This document shows, one piece after another, positions 29,401 to 37,189 of a stretch of 64,000 nucleotides of DNA. A program made the position numbers and the translations under genes. Under the pieces are notes generated by a model, which searched no databases, was not told the DNA's origin, and saw only the letters and a program-made list of their open reading frames with translations. The stretch is from assembly GCF_030814215.1 (NCBI RefSeq), contig NZ_JAUSUT010000001.1:1426001-1490000 (forward strand), written 5' to 3'. Origin of the DNA: Amycolatopsis thermophila. Lineage in GTDB: Bacteria; Actinomycetota; Actinomycetes; Mycobacteriales; Pseudonocardiaceae. Position 1 is the first letter of the stretch, and each line of letters starts with the position of its first letter.

Positions 29401-29738
29401 GCCGCGTCGGCGAACCGCACCACGCCGTACATGCCGTCGTGGTCGGTGAGCGCGATCGCGTCGAGCCCCAGCCGCGACGCCTCCTCGACCAGCTCCTCGG
29501 GATGGCTCGCGCCGTCCAGGAAGCTGAAGTTGGAGTGGCAGTGCAGCTCGGCGTAGGGCACCCGGCGCCGCCCGCCCGCGTGGTCGTCCCCGCGCGGGGC
29601 TTCGACGGTGCCGGGCCGGACGTAGCCCTCCCGTTTCCGGCTCCAGGCGGGGCTGTCCCCGCCGTCGGCCGACTCGGGTTTGCCGGACAGCCGGCGTTCC
29701 AGCTCCTCCCACGGGACGGGCGGGTTGTTGAACCCCAT
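26412..29738 (-). CDS. dnaE2: error-prone DNA polymerase DnaE2
   Basis: C-family polymerase of the actinobacterial mutasome that carries out translesion synthesis with ImuA' and ImuB. The product is 1,108 residues. The PHP domain starts with YAELHCHSNFSFLDGAS (residue ~62); the palm carries the catalytic Asp residues in YPDIDLDIESDRRE (~458-471); the beta-binding region and a C-terminal OB domain (GGAVTHRQRPATAGG) follow. DnaE2 rather than DnaE1 is indicated by length and company. Its ATG overlaps the stop of the 43-codon ORF by one base. Expression should follow the LexA boxes at 32.4 kb. Confidence 0.95.
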   Translation of the reverse strand: MGFNNPPVPWEELERRLSGKPESADGGDSPAWSRKREGYVRPGTVEAPRGDDHAGGRRRVPYAELHCHSNFSFLDGASHPEELVEEASRLGLDAIALTDHDGMYGVVRFADAARDLGVRTVFGTELSFGLSGPQNGVADPEGEHLLLLAKQQDGYAALCRAITAGQLAGHDRATSTERAEKGRPVYDLDAVANEVTGQVVVLTGCRKGAVRRALARGGPDAAGRELRRLRDRFESVYVELTDHGCPEDGVHNDILAALAAEQGLPTVATTAAHYATPDRGRLAGAMAAIRARRGLDDMAGWLPASGMAFLRSGEEMAQRFARYPGAVQRAALLGLECAFDLKLVAPELPPYDVPAGYTEASFLREEVYRGAAHRYGNDPDALRQIEHELRIIEQLGFPGYFLIVWDIVEFCRRNDILCQGRGSAANSAVCYALGITKVDSVRWKLLFERFLAPHRDGYPDIDLDIESDRREEVIQYVYRKYGRLRTAQVANVITYRAKSAIRDAARAFGYSPGQQDAWSKQIDRWGPLRDTKDDADHDIPLPVLQVAGALEDFPRHLGIHSGGMVICNRPVSEVCPIEWARMADRSVLQWEKDDCASVGLVKFDLLGLGMLSALHYMLDLVREFEGTDVDLSKLDLKDAEVYEMLQRADAIGVFQVESRAQMATLPRLKPKTFYDLAIEVALIRPGPIQGGSVHPYIRRATEKEKWRHDHPLLANALDKTLGVPLFQEQMMQIALDVADFTAAEADELRHAMGSKRSTRKMERLRERFYEGARRNGLDDELIGRIFHKLMAFANFGFPESHALSFAYLVFASAYFKRYHPAAFCAALLRAQPMGFYSPQSLVADARRHGITVHGPDINASLPHATLEPGDDGLAVRIGLATVRMIGQKLAEEIVAERERGGAFADMADLARRVRLTTPQIEALATAGAFGRFGEIDGDRRRALWAAGAVAQERPEKLPVTLAGAHAPALPGMDEIDEAIADVWATGLSPDSFPTQFIRDRLNALGVVPAGKLMDVEDGTRVLIGGAVTHRQRPATAGGVTFLNIEDETGMVNVVCTAGLWRRYHRVARGSSAMLIRGVIERADGVVSVRADRLQHLSMRVPSKSRDFR

Positions 29739-29869
29739 CAGTCCACCGGGCGTCGCGGCACCGGGATGGGCAGCAGCATCTGCTCGTCGTCGGCCGGGTC
29801 CAGCGACTCCACCACCTTGCGCGGCAGGGCCAGCCAGTGCTGCAGGTCCCGGAAGTACTCGTCGTCCAT
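29738..29869 (-). CDS. 43-residue protein of unknown function coupled between imuB and dnaE2
   Basis: A small ORF whose ATG overlaps the imuB stop (TGATG) and whose own stop overlaps the dnaE2 start (TGATG). This double one-base coupling and the absence of any spacer argue that it is translated. The product is acidic in the middle (ESLDPADDEQ) and ends Pro/Arg-rich. Residues 30-34, QMLLP, resemble the Q-L/M-x-L beta-clamp-binding pentapeptide. There is no membrane helix and no recognised family. It could be a mutasome accessory peptide (inference), or merely a coupling device. Confidence 0.7.
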   Translation of the reverse strand: MDDEYFRDLQHWLALPRKVVESLDPADDEQMLLPIPVPRRPVD

Positions 29870-31506
29870 CAGTCGTACACTCCCTCCACTGTCCATTGCG
29901 GACTCGATCCGCCCACTCTCGTCAGCAGGACCGCCGTTTCCGGTTCCCCGGCCAGCACGGCCTGCACCCGGGTGCGCACCCCGTCGCCGCCCGGCGTCCA
30001 CCAGTGCGCGTCGACCAGCCACGGGCCGGCCCAGTCCAGGACCTCCCGCAGCGGACCGTCGCCCACCGCCACCCGGTGCGGTGGCGCGGAAAGCTCCCGC
30101 CTCCTGGTGATCCGCACCTCCGCGCCCGCCGCGTCGAGGACGCGCGCGGGCAGGGGCTGGGCGTAGACCGTGGCCGGGGACGGCGCGGGCAGCCGCCCCG
30201 GCCACGGCATGTCCGGCGGGCTCTGCGGTGCGCGTGGATCGCCCCAGGGCACCAGCCGGACGCATTCGGCCGGGCCGCGGCCGCCGTCGAGCACCGCGGT
30301 GAACACGCTGTCCGGGCCGAGCAGACCCTGCACCCGCACCAGCGCGCGGCCGGCTCGTTCGGCGGCCGGGCCGTGCTCGTCCGCGAGACCACCGAGCACA
30401 CCGGTGCCTTCCCGCCACAGGCCCAGCTGCAGCGAATGCCCCTCGACGGTTTCCTCGGGCACCAGTCGCAGCCGCTCGACGCCGGCGGTCGGGCGTTCGT
30501 CCGGCGCGGCGCGCAGCCAGCCGTCGAACTGCCAGCGCACCCGGTCCGCGATGCCCTGCGGTGTCAGGGGTTCCGCGCAGCGCCACACCCGGCTGAGTTC
30601 TTCGCCGTTCTCGGTGGTGGCGTAGATGCCCAGGCGGGTGCAGGCCAGGCCGTGCCGGGCCAGCCCGCCGTGGAACCGCTCGGCGAGGGTGCGCGCCATG
30701 AACGCCGCGGCGTCCACGCGGTCCAGCGGCGGGTCGAAGGTTGTGGTGACGGTGAGTTCGGGCGGCGGGCGGCGCCGGTGCGGGGGCCGTTCATCGAGCC
30801 CGCGCGCCAGCCGGTGGGCGATCATGCCCGCGCGGCCGAACCGCGCGGCGACGTCCCGTTCGGCGAGTCCGGCGAACGCGCCCAGCGTGCGCAAACCCAG
30901 GCGCCGCAACAGGTCCACCAGTTCGGCGCGGTCGGCGTGCGGCTGGTCCAGTTCGGTGACCGGCAGCGGGGCGAGGAAGTCCGGGGTCCGGGTGCGCTCG
31001 ACGAGCTGCGCGCGGTGGGCGGCGAGTGTCGCGGCGAACAGCCCGTCGGCGACGCCGATCTGGCACTCGACGCCGGTGTGCTGGGAGACGTGCTCGACGA
31101 GCAGTTCCGCGAGGCGCAGCTCGCCGCCGAAGTAGCCGGACGCGCCGCCGGCGGGCACCGCGACCAGGCCCGGGCGGACCACCTCGACCCCGACGACCAG
31201 CTGCTCGACCGCGGCCGCGACGGGCTCGAAGAGGCGCGCGTCGCGGTCGGCGTCCGGGGGGAACACGTTCAGTTCGGGACAGCGGGACTGCGCGTCCCGG
31301 CGCCGCATGCCCCGCCGGATGCCCGCCGCCCGGGCGACAGCGGTGCACGCGACGACGCGGTTGGCGTGGAAGACCGCGGCGGGCAGGTGCAGGGGTGTGC
31401 CGTCGGCCAGACACGCGGCGACCGCGGGCCAGTCCGGGCACCAGAGGGTCAGCATGCGCGGCGGCACGTCCTGCGCCCCGTCGCGGGGGGTGTCTACTGT
31501 GGACAT
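29869..31506 (-). CDS. imuB: ImuB, inactive Y-family polymerase-like mutasome hub
   Basis: A 545-residue Y-family-like protein that links ImuA' and DnaE2 to the beta clamp during SOS mutagenesis. The catalytic acidic residues of the first Y-family motif are replaced: the start reads MLTLWCPDWPAVAA (from residue 18). A likely beta-clamp motif QLGLW is at residues 360-364. The C-terminal third is the ImuB-specific interaction region. ATG 31506 follows CAGGAGCGTGCC; in-frame readings up to 31635 are Arg/Gly-rich and unlikely. Its stop overlaps the next ORF by one base. Confidence 0.92.
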   Translation of the reverse strand: MSTVDTPRDGAQDVPPRMLTLWCPDWPAVAACLADGTPLHLPAAVFHANRVVACTAVARAAGIRRGMRRRDAQSRCPELNVFPPDADRDARLFEPVAAAVEQLVVGVEVVRPGLVAVPAGGASGYFGGELRLAELLVEHVSQHTGVECQIGVADGLFAATLAAHRAQLVERTRTPDFLAPLPVTELDQPHADRAELVDLLRRLGLRTLGAFAGLAERDVAARFGRAGMIAHRLARGLDERPPHRRRPPPELTVTTTFDPPLDRVDAAAFMARTLAERFHGGLARHGLACTRLGIYATTENGEELSRVWRCAEPLTPQGIADRVRWQFDGWLRAAPDERPTAGVERLRLVPEETVEGHSLQLGLWREGTGVLGGLADEHGPAAERAGRALVRVQGLLGPDSVFTAVLDGGRGPAECVRLVPWGDPRAPQSPPDMPWPGRLPAPSPATVYAQPLPARVLDAAGAEVRITRRRELSAPPHRVAVGDGPLREVLDWAGPWLVDAHWWTPGGDGVRTRVQAVLAGEPETAVLLTRVGGSSPQWTVEGVYD

Positions 31507-31666
31507 GGCACGCTCCTGGTGCCGCTGGGGTGGCGGGCGTTCCGCCGCGCGGCCGACCTCGCGCGGCGGGCCACCCCGCCGGTAGCGCCGCGCCGCGCCA
31601 CCGCCGGAAGAACCCCGCCCAGCATCCCGGCGCACCTCCCGCGCCGGGGTGTCATCTCCGCGCTCA

Positions 31667-32362
31667 TCAGCCCGCCTCCTGGGCCAGGCTCAGTTCCCGC
31701 ACCGGCTCGGGGGGTGCTGCTGCCGGGGCCCCCGCAGACCCCGGCAGCAGCAGATCCGCCCGCCGGGGCCGCGTCGCCGCGCCCCGGCCGGCACCCTGGA
31801 CACGGACCCGCCGCTCACGCAGGTACCCGTGCCCGCCTTCGAGGCCGGTCCAGCGGCCGGCCTCACACCTCAACTCCACCTCGGCGCCGGGCCACGGGCC
31901 GAGGGAGAGCAGCACGACGCCCCGATGCCGTGCCCGCGCCGAAAGGCGCCGTGCGTCCTGCGGCGCCGCGCCCCGTGCGGCGACCGCCACCACATCCACC
32001 CCGTCCAGCAGTGCGGCCGTGACCGCGGTGAACTCGGCCCCGGGCCGCGGCACCAGCGCGAGCCGGCTCACCTCGACCCCGAGTTCCGCGGCGGCCACCA
32101 GACCGAGGTCCGGCATCCCCACCGCCGCTGCCCACGATCCGGTCGCCGTCGCCTCGGCCAGCAGCGCCAGGAGCAACGACGCCGATCCGCGCACCGCGAT
32201 CGTGCTCCCGCGCCGCAGACCCGCCGACGGCAGCAGGCGGCGCAACTCCGGCCGCACCGGCAGCACCCGCCCGGTCAGCCGGGCGTGCTCCGCCGCGGCG
32301 GCCACCCCGCTGGCCGTGCTCACCCCGGGCAGCGCAGCCAACGTCGCGACCGGTGCCGTCAC
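31667..32362 (-). CDS. imuA: ImuA' (RecA-fold SOS mutasome protein)
   Basis: A 231-residue RecA-like protein. The Walker-A position is degenerate (IAVRGSASLLLALLAEAT, residues ~55-72) and the Walker-B-like strand is VDVVAVAARGAAP, as in mycobacterial ImuA', which works with ImuB. The C-terminus is Arg- then Pro/Ala-rich, consistent with the ImuB-binding tail. GTG start after GGGAGGTGACATGCG. It is the first gene of the mutasome operon; a 160-base gap separates it from imuB. The perfect LexA box is 70 bases upstream. Confidence 0.85.
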   Translation of the reverse strand: MTAPVATLAALPGVSTASGVAAAAEHARLTGRVLPVRPELRRLLPSAGLRRGSTIAVRGSASLLLALLAEATATGSWAAAVGMPDLGLVAAAELGVEVSRLALVPRPGAEFTAVTAALLDGVDVVAVAARGAAPQDARRLSARARHRGVVLLSLGPWPGAEVELRCEAGRWTGLEGGHGYLRERRVRVQGAGRGAATRPRRADLLLPGSAGAPAAAPPEPVRELSLAQEAG

Positions 32363-32431
32363 CGCATGTCACCTCCCCACGACGCGCCTGGAAGACCCTG
32401 CTGACGTCACCGTGGGGAAGCCGGCGACTTG

Positions 32432-32447
32432 TCGAACGCGTGTTCGA
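32432..32447 (-). promoter_or_regulatory. LexA-binding SOS box of the imuA'-imuB-dnaE2 operon
   Basis: TCGAACGCGTGTTCGA is a perfect match to the actinobacterial LexA operator TCGAAC-N4-GTTCGA, 70 bases upstream of imuA'. Confidence 0.92.
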
Positions 32448-32462
32448 CTCGCTTAGTGTGCC

Positions 32463-32478
32463 TCGAACACCTGTGCGA
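32463..32478 (-). promoter_or_regulatory. second, one-mismatch LexA box
   Basis: TCGAACACCTGTGCGA differs from the LexA consensus at one half-site base. Its centre is 31 bp, about three helical turns, from the perfect box, on the same face of the DNA. It ends just short of the TetR stop codon. Confidence 0.6.
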
Positions 32479-32480
32479 TG

Positions 32481-33053
32481 TCAAGACGGGCGCAGCGCGT
32501 CCACCACAAGGCCGAGCAACCGGTCGACCTGCTCAGGGGTCTCACTGGCCGCGGTACTCAGGAAGACCCCCAGCAGCAGCGCGGTGACGTCCTCCGGGAC
32601 GACGTCACGACGGAGTGATCCGGCGTCGGCCCCGGCGGCCAGGATCGTCGCGATGGCCGCGGTGACGCGCTCCCGCGTGCTCGGCGTGGCGATCCGCCCC
32701 GATGCCCAGCCGGCGCGAAGCGTTTCAGCCATGCCGCGCTTCGTCGCGACGAACTCGGCGTAGCGCCCCAGCCAGGCGCGCATCGCCTCATCCGGCGGGA
32801 GTTCCGCCAGCAGGACGGCGACGCTGCCGGTGACGTCGTCGAGTTCGGCGGCGTACACAGCCTCCGCCAGCGCCTCCCGCGTCGGAAAGTGCCGGTACAG
32901 CGTGCCGATGCCGACACCGGCCTCGCGGGCGATCCCTTCGAGCGAGGCGCCACCGGCCGCGAACGCAGCCCGTGCGACCTCGACGAGTTTGTCCCGATTG
33001 CGTTGCGCGTCGGCCCGCAAGGCGCGGACCTTCTTCCCGGCGTCCGAACTCAA
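32481..33053 (-). CDS. TetR/AcrR family repressor
   Basis: A 190-residue regulator. The N-terminal HTH includes LVEVARAAFAAGGASLEGIAREAGVGIGTLYRHFPTREAL (residues ~23-62); the C-terminal domain would bind a small ligand. The start is TTG 33053 after GGAGG. One of two paired palindromes overlaps this start and the other precedes the divergent aldo/keto reductase, so it probably represses itself and its neighbour (inference). The ligand is unknown. Confidence 0.88.
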   Translation of the reverse strand: MSSDAGKKVRALRADAQRNRDKLVEVARAAFAAGGASLEGIAREAGVGIGTLYRHFPTREALAEAVYAAELDDVTGSVAVLLAELPPDEAMRAWLGRYAEFVATKRGMAETLRAGWASGRIATPSTRERVTAAIATILAAGADAGSLRRDVVPEDVTALLLGVFLSTAASETPEQVDRLLGLVVDALRPS

Positions 33054-33072
33054 AGCGGAGGCACCTCCGGTA
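33053..33072. promoter_or_regulatory. candidate TetR operator 1 (imperfect)
   Basis: AAGCGGAG-GCAC-CTCCGGTA shares its left half and most of its right half with operator 2 and overlaps the tetR start codon. Confidence 0.6.
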
Positions 33073-33090
33073 AAAGTGCTACAGTCGATG

Positions 33091-33110
33091 AAGCGGAGGC
33101 AACTCCGCTT
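33091..33110. promoter_or_regulatory. candidate TetR operator 2 (perfect palindrome)
   Basis: AAGCGGAG-GCAA-CTCCGCTT is a perfect 8-bp inverted repeat with a 4-base spacer, 28 bases before the aldo/keto reductase start and 38 bp centre-to-centre from operator 1. Confidence 0.7.
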
Positions 33111-33137
33111 ATTCTACCTTCGCGGGGAAGGAATCCC

Positions 33138-34079
33138 ATGATCACGAACAACACGCCCGCGCGCGCCGGAGGGGCCGGGAGACTCGCCGGTCGCCCGGTG
33201 TCCCGCATCGGGTTCGGCGCGATGCAGCTGGAGCGCCTGCGCACCGACCGCGACGCAGCGATCGCCCTGCTGCGCCGGGCTGCGGAGCTCGGCGTCGACC
33301 ACGTCGATACCGCCCAGTTCTACGGCGACGGCTTCGTCAACGGGGTCATCCGGGACGCGTTCCGCCCCGAGGACGGCGTCGTGGTCGTCAGCAAGGTCGG
33401 CGCCGATCCCAACCCGGCCGGCCCGCCCCCGCTGCGTCCCGCCCAACGGCCCGAGCAGCTGCGCGCGAGCGTCGAGGACAACCTCGAGGCCCTCGGCCTC
33501 GACCAGATCCCGGTGGTGAACCTGCGCCGCCTGGACACCCGGCCGGGCCTGCGAGCCGAGGGTGACCAGATCGTCGACCTCGACGACCAGCTCGCGGTGA
33601 TGACGGCGATGCGGGACGAGGGCAAGATCGGCGCGATCGGCCTGAGCGGGGTCACCCTGGACGGACTGCGCCGGGCCCTGCCCGCCGGGATCGTCTGCGT
33701 CCAGAACTCCTACAGCCTGGTGGCTCGCGGGGACGAGGAGATGCTGCGGCTCTGCGCCGCCGAGCAGATCGCCTGGGTCCCGTTCTTCCCGCTCGGCGGC
33801 GCCTTCCCCGGCATGCCGAAGGTGAGCGACAACCCGGTCGTCGCCGCGGTCGCGGAGTCCCTCGGCCACACCCCCGCGCAGGTCGGCCTCGCCTGGCTGC
33901 TGCACCACGAGCCGAACGTGCTGCTCATCCCCGGCACCGCCGACCCCGCTCACCTGGACGCCAACGTCGCCGCCGGGACGATCGAGCTGGACGAAACGAC
34001 CATGGCCGCGCTGAACGCGGTCGAGTCCGCTCCGACGACATCCCGCTCGGCTGAGCGGCCCGGCACAATCGGGGGATGA
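33138..34079 (+). CDS. aldo/keto reductase
   Basis: A 313-residue NADPH-dependent oxidoreductase-like barrel. The segment VDHVDTAQFYGDGFVN carries the catalytic Asp and Tyr, and VVVSKVGAD holds the Lys. The usual catalytic His position reads VVNLRRLD, with Arg rather than His, as in some actinobacterial members. The substrate is unknown. ATG 33138 follows GAAGGA. The stop overlaps the phzF start by four bases (ATGA), so the two form an operon, probably controlled by the divergent TetR. Confidence 0.87.
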   Translation: MITNNTPARAGGAGRLAGRPVSRIGFGAMQLERLRTDRDAAIALLRRAAELGVDHVDTAQFYGDGFVNGVIRDAFRPEDGVVVVSKVGADPNPAGPPPLRPAQRPEQLRASVEDNLEALGLDQIPVVNLRRLDTRPGLRAEGDQIVDLDDQLAVMTAMRDEGKIGAIGLSGVTLDGLRRALPAGIVCVQNSYSLVARGDEEMLRLCAAEQIAWVPFFPLGGAFPGMPKVSDNPVVAAVAESLGHTPAQVGLAWLLHHEPNVLLIPGTADPAHLDANVAAGTIELDETTMAALNAVESAPTTSRSAERPGTIGG

Positions 34080-34906
34080 CCGAGGTTCTCCGCTACACCG
34101 CGTTCAGCAGTGACCCCGCGGGCGGTAACCCCGCCGGTGTCGTTCTCGACGCGACCGGGCTCACCGACCGTGACATGCAGAAGATCGCCGCCGAGGTCGG
34201 CTACTCCGAGACCGCCTTCGCCACCCCGGCCGCGCCGCGGCACTACCGCGTGCGCTACTTCAGCCCGCTGGCCGAGGTCGCCTTCTGCGGTCACGCCACG
34301 ATCGCCACCGCGGTCGCCCTCGCCGACCGCACCGGCACCGGTGACCTGGTCTTCGACACACCCGCGGGCACGATCACGCTCCGGACCAGCGGGCGGGAAA
34401 CGATCACCGCCGGCTTCACCAGCGTCCCCACCCGCTCCCGGCCGGCCACCGCCGACGAACTGAACCGGGCCCTCGACGCGCTGCACTGGTCCAGCACCGA
34501 CCTGGACCCGGCCTGGCCGCCCCACGTCGCCTTCGCCGGCAACGACCACCTGGTGCTCGCCGCCGCCACCCGCGACCGCCTGGCCCGCCTCGACTACGAC
34601 TTCGACGGCCTGGCGACCGTCATGCGCGACCACGGCTGGACCACCGTGCACCTGTTCCACCCGCAGCACGAGAACACCGTGCACGCGCGTGACCCGTTCC
34701 CGGTCGGCGGCGTGGTCGAGGACCCGGCCACGGGCGCGGCCGCCGCGGCCTTCGGCGGCTACCTGCGGGCACTGGGCAAGGTGACCGAACCCCGGCGCAT
34801 CACGATCGTCCAGGGCGAGGACATGGGGCGGCGCAGCGAACTGCTGGTCGACGTCCGCCCGGACGACGAGCGGGTGACGATCACGGGGACCGCCACCGCG
34901 CTCTGA
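34076..34906 (+). CDS. PhzF family isomerase/epimerase
   Basis: A 276-residue protein with the diaminopimelate-epimerase-like fold of PhzF. The family signature is [11 protein letters not shown], the catalytic Glu is Glu45 in SETAF, and [10 protein letters not shown] and [16 protein letters not shown] are the other conserved blocks. No other phenazine genes are near, so this is a stand-alone PhzF-like enzyme of unknown substrate. It is translationally coupled to the aldo/keto reductase and converges with purH with a 4-base gap. Confidence 0.9.
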   Translation: MTEVLRYTAFSSDPAGGNPAGVVLDATGLTDRDMQKIAAEVGYSETAFATPAAPRHYRVRYFSPLAEVAFCGHATIATAVALADRTGTGDLVFDTPAGTITLRTSGRETITAGFTSVPTRSRPATADELNRALDALHWSSTDLDPAWPPHVAFAGNDHLVLAAATRDRLARLDYDFDGLATVMRDHGWTTVHLFHPQHENTVHARDPFPVGGVVEDPATGAAAAAFGGYLRALGKVTEPRRITIVQGEDMGRRSELLVDVRPDDERVTITGTATAL

Positions 34907-34910
34907 GCGG

Positions 34911-36470
34911 TCAGTGCGTGAAGTGCCGCGTCCCGGTCAGGTACATCGTCACGCCGGCCTCCTCGGCCGCGGCGATGACCTCCGGATCGCGGATCGAGCC
35001 ACCGGGCTGGACGACCGCCCGCACCCCGGCGTCGATCAGCACCTGCAGCCCGTCCGGGAACGGGAAGAACGCGTCCGAGGCGGCCACCGAGCCCTTGACC
35101 CGGTCGCCGGCGCGCTGCACGGCCAGCCGGGCGGAGTCGACGCGGTTGACCTGGCCCATGCCGACGCCGACCGTCGCCTGACCGCTGGCCAGCAGGATCG
35201 CGTTCGACTTGACCGCGCGGATCGCCCGCCACGCGAACACCAGGTCCGCGAGGGTGTCCGCGTCGACGGCTTCACCGGTGGCGAGCGTCCAGTTGGCCGG
35301 GGAGTCACCGGGCGCGTCGATCCGGTCGACGGTCTGCACGAGCATCCCGCCGGAGATCGGCCGGAACTCGATCGGGTCGGCGTCGGTCAGCGCGGGCAGC
35401 TTCAGCAGGCGCACGTTCTTCTTGCGCTTGAGCACGTCCAGCGCCTCGTCCTCGAAGTCCGGCGCGAGCACGACCTCGGTGAACACCTCGGCGATCTGCT
35501 CGGCCGCCTCACGCGTGACCGGCCGGTTCGCCGCGATCACGCCGCCGTAGGCCGACACCGGGTCGCAGGCGTGCGCCTTGCGGTGCGCCTCCGCGATGTC
35601 CACGCCGACCGCGATGCCGCACGGGTTGGCGTGCTTGATGATCGCGACCGCCGGGCCCTCGAAGTCGTAGGCGGCGCGGCGCGCGGCGTCGGTGTCGACG
35701 TAGTTGTTGTAGGACATGGCCTTGCCGTGCAGCTGCTCGGCGTGCGCGAGGCCGCCGCGCCAGTGCCGGTACACCGCCGCCCGCTGGTGCGGGTTCTCGC
35801 CGTAGCGCAGCACCTCGCCGAGCTCCCAGGTGCCCCCGGTGAAGTCGGGGAAACCGGAGTCGTCGGCCGGGGCGTAGACGTTGGCGAACCACGCCGCGAC
35901 CGCCATGTCGTAGCTCGCGGTGTGCGCGTAGGCCTGTGCCGCGAGTCGCTTGCGGTCGGCCAGCTCGAAGCCGCCGGCGCGGACCTGCTCCAGCACCCAC
36001 TCGTAGCGCGCCGGGTCGACCACGACGGCCACGTTGTTGTGGTTCTTCGCCGCGGCGCGGACCATCGCCGGACCGCCGATGTCGATGTTCTCCACGCAGT
36101 CCTCGGGGCTCGCGCCCGAGGCGACCGTCTCGCGGAACGGGTACAGGTTGACGACCAGCAGGTCGAACGGCGCGATGTCCAGCTCGCGCAGCTGGTCGAC
36201 GTGCTCGGGGCGGTCGCGGTCGGCCAGCAGGCCGGCGTGCACCCGCGGGTGCAGCGTCTTCACGCGGCCGTCGAACGACTCCGCGAACCCGGTGACCTGC
36301 TCGACCGGCGTGACCGGCACACCCGCGTCGGCCAGGGCCTTCGCCGTCCCGCCGGTGGACACGATCTCCACGCCCGCCGCGTGCAGCGCGGTGCCCAGCT
36401 CCAGCAGGCCCGTCTTGTCCGAAACGCCGATCAGGGCGCGCTTGACCGGACGCCGGTCTTCCACCGTCAC
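34911..36470 (-). CDS. purH: AICAR transformylase/IMP cyclohydrolase
   Basis: Bifunctional enzyme of the last two steps of IMP synthesis. The product is 519 residues. The N-terminal IMP cyclohydrolase part begins [16 protein letters not shown] and contains [17 protein letters not shown]; the C-terminal transformylase part carries the catalytic KHANPCG and [15 protein letters not shown] 36470 overlaps the purN stop by four bases (GTGA). Much longer in-frame reading upstream runs antisense to or over neighbouring genes and is not coding. Confidence 0.97.
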   Translation of the reverse strand: MTVEDRRPVKRALIGVSDKTGLLELGTALHAAGVEIVSTGGTAKALADAGVPVTPVEQVTGFAESFDGRVKTLHPRVHAGLLADRDRPEHVDQLRELDIAPFDLLVVNLYPFRETVASGASPEDCVENIDIGGPAMVRAAAKNHNNVAVVVDPARYEWVLEQVRAGGFELADRKRLAAQAYAHTASYDMAVAAWFANVYAPADDSGFPDFTGGTWELGEVLRYGENPHQRAAVYRHWRGGLAHAEQLHGKAMSYNNYVDTDAARRAAYDFEGPAVAIIKHANPCGIAVGVDIAEAHRKAHACDPVSAYGGVIAANRPVTREAAEQIAEVFTEVVLAPDFEDEALDVLKRKKNVRLLKLPALTDADPIEFRPISGGMLVQTVDRIDAPGDSPANWTLATGEAVDADTLADLVFAWRAIRAVKSNAILLASGQATVGVGMGQVNRVDSARLAVQRAGDRVKGSVAASDAFFPFPDGLQVLIDAGVRAVVQPGGSIRDPEVIAAAEEAGVTMYLTGTRHFTH

Positions 36471-37099
36471 CGCAACCTCACCTTCCGTCCCTCGACCGTG
36501 GCACCGGCCCGGCCGAGTCGTTCCACCACGTCCACGAGCAGCCGTCGTTCCACGACCTTGATCCGCTCGTGCAGCCTCGCCTCGTCGTCGTCCGGCTCCA
36601 CCGTCACCGCTTCCTGGGCGATGATCGGCCCGGTGTCCACCCCGGCGTCCACGAAGTGCACCGTGCAGCCCGTGAGCTTGACGCCCAGCTCCAGCGCGTC
36701 GGCCACGGAGTGCATCCCCGGGAACGACGGCAGCAGGGCCGGATGGGTGTTGATCACCCGGTTCGGGAAGCGCGCGAGGAAGTTCGTCCCCAGGATCTTC
36801 AGGAATCCCGCCGACACCACCAGGTCGGGCTCGTACGCCGCGACGGCCTCGGTGAGGGCCTTGTCCCAGGCGTTGCGGTCGGGGTGGTCGGCCAGGCGGA
36901 CGGTGAAGTGCGGCACCCCGGCGCGCTCGGCGCGGGCCAGTGCCTCGACACCCGTCCGGTCGGTGCCGACGGCGACGATCTTCGCCGGGAAGTCGATGCG
37001 CTCGGTCGCGTCCAGGAGCGACTGCAGCAGCGTGCCCGATCCGGATGCGAGCACCACCAGCTTGACCGGGACGGGCAATTCCAACCGGCTGGAGTTCAA
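36467..37099 (-). CDS. purN: phosphoribosylglycinamide formyltransferase
   Basis: Purine-synthesis enzyme that formylates GAR using 10-formyl-THF. It is 210 residues with [18 protein letters not shown] at the start, the catalytic segment [17 protein letters not shown], and [15 protein letters not shown] with the catalytic Asp. The TTG start at 37099 follows GAAGGAGAGGCG. The order perM-purN-purH is conserved in mycobacteria. Confidence 0.95.
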   Translation of the reverse strand: MNSSRLELPVPVKLVVLASGSGTLLQSLLDATERIDFPAKIVAVGTDRTGVEALARAERAGVPHFTVRLADHPDRNAWDKALTEAVAAYEPDLVVSAGFLKILGTNFLARFPNRVINTHPALLPSFPGMHSVADALELGVKLTGCTVHFVDAGVDTGPIIAQEAVTVEPDDDEARLHERIKVVERRLLVDVVERLGRAGATVEGRKVRLR

Positions 37100-37189
37100 C
37101 GCCTCTCCTTCGCCCGTGCCAACGTCCCACTGAGTCTATGCTGTGCCGCGAAGCGGCTCCGTCGAGGGCCGTGGTGGGAGACGGGTGGC

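Noticed and set aside
26454..30110. A 1,218-codon plus-strand ORF over dnaE2 and imuB
   Set aside because: It is the antisense shadow of two well-defined genes and has no recognisable domain.
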